Part shown: one piece after another, positions 1 to 5,609 of the stretch | How positions within the stretch are numbered: position 1 is the first letter of the stretch | Layout of the letters: the number at the start of each line of letters is the position of its first letter | DNA from: Mobilitalea sp. | Lineage (GTDB): Bacteria; Bacillota_A; Clostridia; Lachnospirales; Lachnospiraceae | NCBI GenBank assembly: GCA_029974875.1 | Contig: JARKQP010000295.1 | Span: forward strand, 1-11,897 | Reading direction: 5' to 3' | Length of the DNA: 11,897 nucleotides | Notes under the pieces: generated by a model | What the model was told of the DNA's origin: nothing | The model's input: the letters and a program-made list of their open reading frames with translations, nothing else | Databases searched by the model: none | Program-made: the position numbers and the translations under genes

Positions 1-915
1 TTAACCTACAATATCGGATTCGGAGCGTATTCTTCAGACTACAGCTTCTTTATGGACGGGGGAAAGTACTCCAGAGCCTATAATAAACAAGCTGTACTTG
101 ATAATGTCAACGGCAGTATTGGAGTAATAAAGCAGCAGGACGCGGACTTTGTTTTCTTACAGGAAGTGGATCTTAAGGCTACGAGAAGCTATGGAGTGGA
201 TGAGAATGAGATGATTCTTAGGGCTTTTGATGGCAGCTCTTCCGCTTTTGGAATTAATTATGATTCAGCATATTTAATGTATCCAATCCTGGAGCCACAT
301 GGTAAGTCAAAAGCGGGTATTAGTACAATTTCAAAATATTCGATGATGGATTCCGTAAGACGCAGCTTACCCATTGATACCTCTGTTTATAAGCTTATTG
401 ATTTAGACAGATGCTATACAAGGTCAAGAATCAAGGCGGAGGACGGAAAATACCTCTGTCTTTATAACGTACATCTTTCCGCCTATACGAAAGATGAGAG
501 TATTGTGGTTAATCAGATAAAGATGTTAAGGGAGGATATGGAGAGTGATTATGAAGCTGGTAACTATATCATCTGCGGGGGTGATTTTAACCAGGATTTA
601 TTAGGGGATTCTCCAGCCATCTTCCATACTCCCGTGTTAGAAGAAAATTGGGCAAAGCCATTTCCGGCGGATTTACTGCCAGCTGGAATCAGCATTGCAT
701 ATGACCGGTTAAGTAATGAAATGAGATCCGGCTTAACACCCTCCTGCCGTAATGCGGATGCACCATATAGCAAAGAAACGTCATTTGTTACTATGGTAGA
801 TGGTTTTTTGATTTCTGATAATGTGAAGCTAAATAGCATAGAAACAGTAGACAACGGTTTCTTATATTCGGATCATAATCCGGTGCTGATGAAGTTTCAG
901 CTGATATCAGAGTAG
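1..915 (+). CDS. Endonuclease/exonuclease/phosphatase (EEP) family protein, 5' end missing
   Basis: The reading frame is open from base 1, so the gene starts to the left of the window; the ATG at 52 is internal. The visible part is 304 residues and ends in TAG. The core motifs of the EEP (DNase I-like) fold are present in order: TYNIGFG at the very start, FLQEVD (metal-binding Glu, near base 160), YNVHLS (catalytic His region, near 465), GGDFNQD (near 580) and SDHNPV (near 870) at the end. Family members hydrolyse phosphodiester or phosphomonoester bonds in nucleic acids, inositol phosphates or sphingomyelin, and the substrate cannot be told from sequence. Since the first motif lies at base 4, only the N-terminus is lost, perhaps with a membrane anchor or signal peptide as in many clostridial relatives (inference). 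The gene ends at a strong hairpin terminator and converges on spoIIR. Confidence 0.85.
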   Translation, partial: LTYNIGFGAYSSDYSFFMDGGKYSRAYNKQAVLDNVNGSIGVIKQQDADFVFLQEVDLKATRSYGVDENEMILRAFDGSSSAFGINYDSAYLMYPILEPHGKSKAGISTISKYSMMDSVRRSLPIDTSVYKLIDLDRCYTRSRIKAEDGKYLCLYNVHLSAYTKDESIVVNQIKMLREDMESDYEAGNYIICGGDFNQDLLGDSPAIFHTPVLEENWAKPFPADLLPAGISIAYDRLSNEMRSGLTPSCRNADAPYSKETSFVTMVDGFLISDNVKLNSIETVDNGFLYSDHNPVLMKFQLISE

Positions 916-1021
916 ACGTCAATCCGCCATCCTGCAAGCTGGTCCAGAAGCCTGCGTCTTTCGGAGAGTGAAGGGAAAAGGTTGTTTTGTGACTCTGGAG
1001 GGTGTTGCAAAAAGAAAATTC

Positions 1022-1077
1022 CATACCATATATTGCAGGATTATCCTATGTTATCTGCAATATATGGTATGTTTTTT
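1022..1077 (+). terminator. Rho-independent terminator, probably bidirectional
   Basis: A perfect 17-bp inverted repeat (arms 1022-1038 and 1055-1071, starting CATACCATATATTGCAG) encloses a 16-nt loop and is followed by six T on the plus strand, which fits termination of the EEP gene. On the minus strand the same stem is followed by a T-rich tract (complement of bases 1011-1020), so it can also stop transcription from spoIIR. It lies between two convergent genes. I see nothing else in bases 916-1021. Confidence 0.85.
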
Positions 1078-1094
1078 CTATTTTACAATACCCT

Positions 1095-1772
1095 CTAGGA
1101 TAAGAGTTTTTTTAATTGCTCCCAGATTTTGAATTTAACCTTTACCGGTGCCTTTTTATTCAATAAGGATTCGTATTCTTCATCCGTTAATAAACGCTGA
1201 AGCTTTTTTTCGGACTCTTTATCCACAATGCTATAGGTGCTGTCGATAAAGCAGAGCTGTGGAAACATGACGCACCACCAATTTTTCCCCTTTGCCTCTC
1301 CGATCTGAACACGGAGTGCTTCGTAGGTTCCAGGAGGAAAGATGAATTCGCCATATATTTTCAAAGGAAAATAAGTTTTTTCAAAGGTGACGGACACCGG
1401 ATAGGAGTATCCGTTTTCCCCGACGGTCTTTTGTGCGGCGGACTTAATCAGCTCCAGATTGCTGCTTAAGAGGCTGCGGGCTTCCTCAACCGTAGTAGCA
1501 TCCTTAAGGATGGGAGCCAGTGCCTCCACCACATCACCCTTCACCTTTAGCTTAAGCTGCTGGTCTTCGTCGCTGTCGCTGTTGGCCAGGACGTGGAAGC
1601 GGATGATCTCCTTTGCAATACCCTGCTGCAGCTCCTGGTTATGCTGGGCCTTTGCTCGGATGGCAAAGGAGGAGAGGCTGCAAATGCCTAAGATGAGCAA
1701 AAACAGCCAAAGTCTAAAGTCCGTATTCTTATTTCTATGTAATGATTTCAATTTGGAAATAATATTTCTCAT
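1095..1772 (-). CDS. spoIIR: Stage II sporulation protein R (SpoIIR)
   Basis: SpoIIR is made in the forespore under sigma-F. It signals across the septum to activate the membrane protease SpoIIGA, which processes pro-sigma-E in the mother cell (known for the family). The protein shows a short basic N-terminus, one membrane/signal segment at about residues 20-39, then family signatures: RFHVLANSDSDEDQ (58-71) and a conserved block from GTYEALR through GKNWWCVMFPQLCF (148-175). The length of 225 aa is typical. The start is uncertain. I chose ATG at 1772, with GGGTG five bases upstream; an in-frame GTG at 1793 would add seven residues and has AGGT nine bases upstream. The gene is divergent from the DUF1934 gene and convergent with the EEP gene. 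A sigma-F-like promoter lies about 165 bp upstream, leaving a long structured leader. Confidence 0.95.
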   Translation of the reverse strand: MRNIISKLKSLHRNKNTDFRLWLFLLILGICSLSSFAIRAKAQHNQELQQGIAKEIIRFHVLANSDSDEDQQLKLKVKGDVVEALAPILKDATTVEEARSLLSSNLELIKSAAQKTVGENGYSYPVSVTFEKTYFPLKIYGEFIFPPGTYEALRVQIGEAKGKNWWCVMFPQLCFIDSTYSIVDKESEKKLQRLLTDEEYESLLNKKAPVKVKFKIWEQLKKLLS

Positions 1773-1803
1773 GATTACACCCGTGCCTTTCACTTTTTGA
1801 TGA

Positions 1804-1841
1804 CCTATTCCAGAAGCGAATACATTCGCTTTGTGAATAGG
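1804..1841 (-). other. Long hairpin in the presumed spoIIR leader
   Basis: CCTATTC (1804-1810) pairs with GAATAGG (1835-1841) and AAGCGAAT (1814-1821) pairs with ATTCGCTT (1824-1831). This gives 15 base pairs interrupted by a symmetric 3x3 internal loop and capped by two bases. No T-run follows on either strand, so it is not a classic terminator. Read on the minus strand, the distal arm contains the AGG that would serve as ribosome binding site for the alternative GTG start of spoIIR, so the hairpin could limit translation (inference). Confidence 0.6.
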
Positions 1842-1852
1842 CCTTAATAAAT

Positions 1853-1882
1853 AGTTTGAAAGCGACTTTCTTTCAAACTTTT
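1853..1882. other. 10-bp perfect hairpin followed by TTTT on the plus strand
   Basis: AGTTTGAAAG (1853-1862) and CTTTCAAACT (1870-1879) form a perfect stem with a 7-nt loop. TTTT at 1879-1882 overlaps the end of the arm by one base. On the plus strand it could be a weak terminator against antisense reading from spoIIR. On the minus strand it lies in the predicted spoIIR leader and has no long U-run after it. Its role is unknown. Confidence 0.5.
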
Positions 1883-1886
1883 CCTG

Positions 1887-2022
1887 GGAATCTGATGATT
1901 CCTTCCTTTCTGGTCCTTATCCTATTGGTATTTAAAGTTTAGCCAGGAATCGGATTTGCTATACATAAAAAGTAGGGTATCATCCGGAAAATTGCGGACG
2001 GGATCCGGAAATCTGATGATTC
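1887..2022. repeat. 13-bp direct repeat within the 404-bp spoIIR/DUF1934 gap
   Basis: AATCTGATGATTC occurs at 1889-1901 and 2010-2022. The first copy sits in a palindrome, GGAATC-TGAT-GATTCC (1887-1902). ATCCGGAAA also occurs twice (1982-1990 and 2003-2011). The gap as a whole (1773-2176) contains no open reading frame that looks like a gene. Besides these repeats it holds three hairpins, a sigma-F-like promoter for spoIIR and a vegetative-type promoter for the DUF1934 gene. The repeats could be a decayed small element or chance. Confidence 0.4.
1936..1964 (-). promoter_or_regulatory. Candidate sigma-F promoter of spoIIR
   Basis: On the minus strand GTATA (1964-1960) is followed after 15 bases by GGCTAAACT (1944-1936). 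This matches the forespore sigma-F pattern known from Bacillus: a GYATA-type -35, a spacer of about 15-16, and GGNNANAMT at -10. The spoIIR gene is a known sigma-F target, so the match lies where it should. Transcription would start near 1930, giving a leader of about 155 nt to the ATG at 1772. No start site has been mapped. Confidence 0.55.
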
Positions 2023-2044
2023 TTTGGAAATAGAAAGCTTAATG

Positions 2045-2080
2045 TTGCCTCTTGTGCTTCGTATAATATGATAGTACAAT
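2045..2080 (+). promoter_or_regulatory. Candidate sigma-A promoter(s) of the DUF1934 gene
   Basis: Two overlapping candidates exist: TTGTGC (2052-2057), 17 bases, TACAAT (2075-2080); and TTGCCT (2045-2050), 16 bases, TATGAT (2067-2072). A perfect TATAAT at 2062-2067 has only a weak -35 (TTAATG at 2039). Any of them would give a leader of roughly 90-110 nt. Confidence 0.45.
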
Positions 2081-2108
2081 TATCGGTAGTGTTTTATACT
2101 GTATTATG

Positions 2109-2132
2109 AAAGACAGCCAAAAGACTGTCTTT
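2109..2132 (+). other. Leader hairpin upstream of the DUF1934 gene
   Basis: AAAGACAG (2109-2116) and CTGTCTTT (2125-2132) form an 8-bp stem with an 8-nt loop in the 5' leader. No U-run follows, so it is not an obvious attenuator. It may stabilise the mRNA or have no role. Confidence 0.4.
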
Positions 2133-2176
2133 AGATTGCTCTTGCTTAGGTGGGGCAGAAAGGTTAAGGTGCTTAG

Positions 2177-2599
2177 ATGACAAAGGAAGTCCTGATAACG
2201 ATTGAAGGAAGACAGCTTGGTTCCGATGAGGAACCGATTATAAGCACTGTCCCGGGAGTGTACCATTACAGGAACGGCAAACATTATATCCAATATGACG
2301 AGCCCCTCACGGATACCCCGGCGGTTTCGAAAAATATGATTAAGATTGAGCCTTCCAGGGTGGTACTGACCAAAAAAATGGTAAGGATATCGGAAATGAT
2401 ATTCGACCGGGCGGGAATTACCCGGGTGGATTACCAGACACCTTATGGGGAGCTGGTCTTCGACCTGCAGACCTATTCCATTCTTTTAAAGGAGGAGCAG
2501 GATAGTTTGGAGGTATATATGGAGTATTCCCTGTATTCCAATTCGGCTCATGTGTCCGATAACAGTATATTAATAACAATAGCTTCTGCAACAGCTTAA
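2177..2599 (+). CDS. DUF1934 domain protein (YwiB-like)
   Basis: This 140-aa soluble protein matches the DUF1934/YwiB family over its whole length, a small calycin-like beta-barrel fold of unknown function. Features I recognise are the N-terminal ITIEG strand, a GVYHYRNGKHYIQYDE segment (about 27-42), the MIKIEPSRVVLTK block (54-66) and YQTPYGELVF (81-90), followed by a C-terminal EVYMEYSLYSN strand. The start ATG has AAGGTG six bases upstream. In many Firmicutes a ywiB-like gene precedes argS; here a terminator follows immediately, so the gene seems monocistronic. It is divergent from spoIIR, an arrangement that does not by itself imply a sporulation role. The last seven codons also encode the first arm of the terminator. 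Confidence 0.85.
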   Translation: MTKEVLITIEGRQLGSDEEPIISTVPGVYHYRNGKHYIQYDEPLTDTPAVSKNMIKIEPSRVVLTKKMVRISEMIFDRAGITRVDYQTPYGELVFDLQTYSILLKEEQDSLEVYMEYSLYSNSAHVSDNSILITIASATA

Positions 2600-2624
2600 A
2601 TTGCTGCAGAAGCTATTATTATAT
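2578..2624 (+). terminator. Terminator overlapping the end of the DUF1934 gene
   Basis: AATAGCTTCTGCA (2578-2590) and TGCAGAAGCTATT (2605-2617) form a perfect 13-bp stem followed by ATTATATC. The TAA stop codon (2597-2599) lies in the 14-nt loop, so the left arm is coding sequence. The stem is symmetrical and may also stop the convergent capA-like transcript. The U-tract is imperfect in both directions. Confidence 0.65.
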
Positions 2625-2656
2625 CTTTTAATGAAGCTATTATTATATCCTCTAAT
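2609..2656. repeat. 24-bp tandem duplication after the terminator
   Basis: The 24-base unit beginning GAAGCTATTATTATATC at 2609 is repeated head to tail at 2633. The units differ at two positions (TTTTAAT versus CTCTAAT at their ends), and a partial third start (ATGGAAGCT) follows at 2657. The first unit begins in the terminator's right arm, so this looks like a local duplication of the terminator tail by slippage. Confidence 0.75.
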
Positions 2657-2691
2657 ATGGAAGCTGACTTATAGCTGCTGTCTTGTACTGC

Positions 2692-3951
2692 CTATTCCTT
2701 TGCCGGGGTGAGGAAGCCATCCCCGTCAATCTGTATGTCATAGGACAAATTCTTGATAAAGCTATAATAGTTTTTCTTTTCTGTATCGTCAGTGAGAAGG
2801 TAGGTCCTGGTATCCTTGTTCATGGCGGGCAGCAGCTGGACATCTACCATGCCGTCCGGCTTCAGGTATAGCTTAAGCATCCCGGATTCCTTAGTGGAAG
2901 CGTTAAACCAGTAATTGCCCAGGCTATAGGCAATGGGCTTTCCCTGGTAGAACTCAATTCCCTGCATTACATGGGGATGACAGCCGATGACGGCATCTGC
3001 TCCCGCGTCAATATAGATTTTAGAAAGGTTCCGTTGGTATTTCTCAGGATGGCTCGCCCGTTCAACGCCCCAATGGACAAATACAACAACATAATCACTA
3101 TTCGCTTCCGCTTCCTTAATAGACTCCACCAGCATAGTCGGGTCATAGGTTCCAATCATTCCAGGGGTGGTATCACCGGCGTACCAGTCCATGGCAAAGA
3201 TAACATGGGAAGCTGCGACATAAGCTATGGTTTTATCGCCAACCTGATAGTAAACCGGTGCCTTCGCGCGGTCTACATTCTCACCGGCGCCGATATAGCT
3301 GATACCGGCTTCCTCCAAGGTGTCAAAGGTATCCATTAAGGCATCCTTCCCATAGTCCATTGCGTGGTTATTTGCAAGAGAGACAATGTCCACTCCCATT
3401 TTCTTCAATATCTCCACGCGCTCAGGCTTTGCGCGGAAGGTAAAGGATTTATCGGCCTCCTTCGTCCCCCGGTTACTATATGCAAACTCATTGTTTAGCA
3501 TCATGACGTCTGCCGACTGCATTTCCTGTAATAGGTCTGCGGAAAAGCACTTATTAATGTCCTGTCCCTCCGCATCATATTTCTTAACCGGATAATAGGC
3601 TTCATCCAGGTTTACGTCCCCTGCAAAGCCAAGGACGATTGAATCCGAAGCCTCGTGGGGGATCTGATAGGTTAAGTCGGATACTGGCGATGGGGCAGGG
3701 GAAGCGGTCGGAGGCGGGGTGGGGGTCAGGGTAGGAGCTAAAGTAGCAGATGGCTCAGACCCCGCAGTAGGGGAAGGCGCTTCGTTTTCTCCGTCCCCTG
3801 ATGGAAGGGGATCCTCCTGGCCCTGCTGATTACCGGGATTCCTGGCATCCTTCTCCTCCTGCTGGAGGAAAGCATAGACGATTAGGGCGGCAAATATGCA
3901 CAGGGATAGGATACAGACGGCACACAATAATAGAATATTTTTCTTTTTCAT
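2692..3951 (-). CDS. CapA-family (PGA_cap) membrane-anchored protein
   Basis: The 419-aa protein has an N-terminal membrane segment (residues about 6-29), a Glu/Pro/Ser/Thr-rich linker (about 31-90) and a CapA domain (about 103-350) that would lie outside the cell. CapA signatures in order are GFAGDVNL (108-115), NNEFA (153-157), NNHAMDYG (194-201), HWGVE (293-297), GCHPHV (323-328) and SLGNYWFN (343-350). The fold is metallophosphatase-like; CapA/PgsA itself takes part in synthesis or export of poly-gamma-glutamate capsule. No capB/capC genes are nearby, so a capsule role is not supported here and the substrate is unknown. The start is firm: GGGAGG sits five bases upstream of ATG 3951. Two promoter-like sites lie upstream, so it probably has its own transcript. 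Similar stand-alone CapA proteins are common in Clostridia. Confidence 0.9.
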   Translation of the reverse strand: MKKKNILLLCAVCILSLCIFAALIVYAFLQQEEKDARNPGNQQGQEDPLPSGDGENEAPSPTAGSEPSATLAPTLTPTPPPTASPAPSPVSDLTYQIPHEASDSIVLGFAGDVNLDEAYYPVKKYDAEGQDINKCFSADLLQEMQSADVMMLNNEFAYSNRGTKEADKSFTFRAKPERVEILKKMGVDIVSLANNHAMDYGKDALMDTFDTLEEAGISYIGAGENVDRAKAPVYYQVGDKTIAYVAASHVIFAMDWYAGDTTPGMIGTYDPTMLVESIKEAEANSDYVVVFVHWGVERASHPEKYQRNLSKIYIDAGADAVIGCHPHVMQGIEFYQGKPIAYSLGNYWFNASTKESGMLKLYLKPDGMVDVQLLPAMNKDTRTYLLTDDTEKKNYYSFIKNLSYDIQIDGDGFLTPAKE

Positions 3952-4007
3952 AATACCTCCCTTAAGGCCTCATTGATATCAAGCTTATAATAGCCCATGT
4001 CAGGCAT

Positions 4008-4047
4008 ATATTAAGTTTATATTAAGCTGATGCCAAATTCATGCCAA
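4008..4047 (-). promoter_or_regulatory. Two overlapping promoter-like sites upstream of the CapA gene
   Basis: On the minus strand TTGGCA (4047-4042) is followed after 17 bases by TAATAT (4024-4019). A second TTGGCA (4036-4031) is followed after 17 bases by TAATAT (4013-4008). The two sets are 11 bp apart, about one helical turn. The -35 boxes match at five of six positions and the -10 boxes at four of six. The leader to ATG 3951 would be about 50-60 nt. Confidence 0.45.
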
Positions 4048-4060
4048 GCTCATATAAAAC

Positions 4061-4105
4061 AAAAACCTCCTACCTTAATAACCATTATGCCAAAAAGGTA
4101 AGAGG
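4061..4105 (-). terminator. Rho-independent terminator of the small membrane protein gene
   Basis: Read on the minus strand, CCTCTTACCTT (4105-4095) pairs with AAGGTAGGAGG (4076-4066) with one mismatch across an 18-nt loop. It is followed by TTTTTGTTTT. It lies 15 bp after the stop codon of the gene at 4120-4620 and separates it from the CapA gene. Confidence 0.85.
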
Positions 4106-4119
4106 AATATGAGACAATT

Positions 4120-4620
4120 TTATTTGCCGGATTTTTTATTATCCGTTTTCGTTTTTGTGTCGTTCTTGGTGTCTTTCTTAAAGGAACCGGCAACCTTCTG
4201 GAAGATATTCTTCTTCGCAGGCTTTTGTTCCAAGCTTCCTCTTAAGCCCTTTACATCCATAATATAGATACCGCTGACAACAGCCTTTACTTCCTTTTTC
4301 ACGGGAATGATATCGTATATCTTCGCATCACAGATCAAGGTCATAACCTTTGGTCCGATCTTTGCTTTTACAACGGGAACCTTTGTACCACGCATGTATC
4401 TTGGGGTCTGGTCCAGTACGATCTTGGGAAGCCCGGCTTCCTTCATTTTCATTTTCTTTTTATCAATAACCAGGATAGAAACGGTCTGGGCAGAGGCCTG
4501 CATCTGTTCCTCGTTTGATTCCTGCCTCTTTTGCAGCCTCCTGCCTATAAAATATAATGCTGCAACTGCCGCGACTGCCACAACGGCGATGATGATCAAT
4601 ATAATAGCCCATGGCTCCAT
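4120..4620 (-). CDS. Unrecognised small membrane-anchored protein
   Basis: I do not recognise the family of this 166-aa protein. Residues 1-26 form one N-terminal hydrophobic helix (Ala/Val/Ile-rich), followed by a basic GRRLQKRQ stop-transfer stretch, so the bulk should be cytoplasmic. Residues about 45-130 look like a compact beta-rich domain (VSILVIDKKKMKMKEAGLP, then VPVVKAKIGPKVMTLICDAKIYDIIPVKKEVKAVVSGIYI). The C-terminus (about 131-166) is a disordered Lys/Asp/Thr-rich tail. There are no catalytic motifs. The start ATG 4620 has AGGAGG ten bases upstream, a slightly long spacing. An extended -10 promoter lies upstream and a clear terminator downstream, so it forms its own transcription unit between the plsC-like and CapA genes. 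A role at the membrane in envelope biology is only inferred from the neighbours. Confidence 0.8.
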   Translation of the reverse strand: MEPWAIILIIIAVVAVAAVAALYFIGRRLQKRQESNEEQMQASAQTVSILVIDKKKMKMKEAGLPKIVLDQTPRYMRGTKVPVVKAKIGPKVMTLICDAKIYDIIPVKKEVKAVVSGIYIMDVKGLRGSLEQKPAKKNIFQKVAGSFKKDTKNDTKTKTDNKKSGK

Positions 4621-4657
4621 GAGTTATGTACCTCCTATGATTTTCTGTTCGTAGCGC

Positions 4658-4684
4658 TAAGGGTATGTCCCAGGCACACCCTAA
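4658..4684. repeat. Short intergenic hairpin, possible dispersed element copy 1
   Basis: AGGGTATG (4660-4667) pairs with CACACCCT (4675-4682), with one position that is a wobble on the minus strand and a mismatch on the plus strand. It lies in the predicted leader of the 166-aa membrane protein gene. The outer parts (TAAGGGTATGTC on the left, CCCTAAT on the right) resemble those of the hairpin at 6992-7029, suggesting one repeat family. Confidence 0.45.
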
Positions 4685-4697
4685 TAAGGCAACGTTA

Positions 4698-4726
4698 ATT
4701 GTAGCATCTTTCCTAAAAAAAATAAA
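4698..4726 (-). promoter_or_regulatory. Extended -10 promoter of the small membrane protein gene
   Basis: On the minus strand TGCTACAAT (4706-4698) is an extended -10 element (TGn followed by TACAAT, five of six). The -35 position 17 bases upstream reads TTTATT (4726-4721), a weak match, set in a T-rich stretch. The transcript would begin near 4690, about 70 nt before ATG 4620. Confidence 0.55.
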
Positions 4727-4752
4727 GATATTTTCTCAGGAAAAATAAAGAT
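4718..4752. repeat. 12-bp AT-rich direct repeat
   Basis: AAAAATAAAGAT occurs at 4718-4729 and again at 4741-4752, 23 bp apart, within the promoter region of the small membrane protein gene and after the plsC-like gene. I saw no clear terminator for plsC in 4684-4841; a small ATACA-AAAA-TGTAT palindrome near 4787 is too weak to call. Confidence 0.5.
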
Positions 4753-4841
4753 TCTTTCCTTGAAAGATAAAAAGCAATGTTTAAAATACAAAAATGTATG
4801 ATTCGACCCCCGAAGCATATTATTAGCAAAATCCTCTGAAT

Positions 4842-5570
4842 TTAAACTAAGGAGGAATTTTTTATCAACATTTCACGGATGATCCCCTGGACGTAAGTGC
4901 CGAGGTGCTTTAGCTGCTCTTTCTCAAGCTCCTTTGGATAGATGGGTTTTCCATATTCGATAACCACATGGGCGGAGCGGATCCAAGGCGTATGCTGCTC
5001 GAAGGCAGCCTCCGTATTGGAGATGGCAACAGGAATAATGGCGCAGCCCGTCTTTTCCGCAATCTTAAAGCTGCCCTCCTTAAAGGGGAGCATTTCTGTT
5101 CCCTGATTTCTGGTGCCTTCCGGGGAGATGAATACGGAATAGCCGGCCTTTACCTGCTCGATTGCCTTTAAAACTGTTTTTAACCCCTGTTTAATATCGT
5201 CACGGTCTAAGAACAGGCATTGTAAAAAGCTCATCCAGGTGCGCAAAAAAGGAATCCGTTTGATTTCCTTCTTTGCCATGAAGCCCGTTAAGGTAGGAAT
5301 GGAGGCATATGCTACGGGAACGTCAAAATAGCTCCTGTGGTTTGCGATATAGAGAACAGCCTCATCCTTTGGTACATTTTCACGGCCGATGACAGTGCGC
5401 TTCACACCGCTGATAAAAAGGATAACGCGGAAAGCATTTACAACAATGAACTGGGAGCTTGCAACCATGGCCCTGTGGTTGAATTTTCCTAGGATGTATT
5501 CAACCAGGAATACAGGAATACTTAACAGAAAGAATACAACCAAAAACAATACAGTCAGAATTAACCGCAT
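4842..5570 (-). CDS. plsC: 1-acyl-sn-glycerol-3-phosphate acyltransferase (PlsC family)
   Basis: PlsC transfers an acyl group to lysophosphatidic acid at the inner membrane, giving phosphatidic acid for phospholipid synthesis. The 242-aa protein shows an N-terminal membrane segment (about 3-27) and the four acyltransferase motifs: NHRSYFD (77-83, the HX4D catalytic pair H78/D83), FLDRDD (120-125), FISPEGTR (147-154, glycerolphosphate binding) and IIPVAI (178-183). A longer frame from TTG at 5582 exists, but that codon overlaps the ribosome binding site GGAGG, which sits five bases before ATG 5570, so ATG is the start. The gene follows the carboxypeptidase gene by 39 bp on the same strand with no promoter or terminator visible between, so the two are probably co-transcribed. 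A role in remodelling other lipids is possible. Confidence 0.9.
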   Translation of the reverse strand: MRLILTVLFLVVFFLLSIPVFLVEYILGKFNHRAMVASSQFIVVNAFRVILFISGVKRTVIGRENVPKDEAVLYIANHRSYFDVPVAYASIPTLTGFMAKKEIKRIPFLRTWMSFLQCLFLDRDDIKQGLKTVLKAIEQVKAGYSVFISPEGTRNQGTEMLPFKEGSFKIAEKTGCAIIPVAISNTEAAFEQHTPWIRSAHVVIEYGKPIYPKELEKEQLKHLGTYVQGIIREMLIKNSSLV

Positions 5571-5609
5571 ATGACCCTCCAAAGTTATAATATTCTATTT
5601 TATGGTATT

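Noticed and set aside
791..1024. Minus-strand 77-codon frame across the end of the EEP gene
   Set aside because: It overlaps the EEP domain's conserved C-terminus, starts inside the terminator region and has no protein features.
1459..1800. Plus-strand 113-codon frame opposite spoIIR
   Set aside because: It is a shadow of spoIIR, which has strong family motifs. No promoter or ribosome binding site supports it.
1773..2176. Riboswitch or small-RNA gene in the long spoIIR/DUF1934 gap
   Set aside because: The hairpins are simple and I could not match them to a known riboswitch core; there is no promoter plus strong terminator pair that would define a small RNA.
2039..2293. Minus-strand 84-codon frame across the DUF1934 promoter and start
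   Set aside because: It covers the promoter-like boxes and the start of a well-supported gene, and lacks a recognisable product.
2692..3951. Poly-gamma-glutamate capsule operon suggested by the CapA-type protein
   Set aside because: No capB, capC or capD homologues flank it; single CapA-fold proteins occur widely without a capsule.
5571..5582. Longer plsC frame starting at TTG 5582
   Set aside because: The TTG overlaps the GGAGG ribosome binding site that serves ATG 5570.
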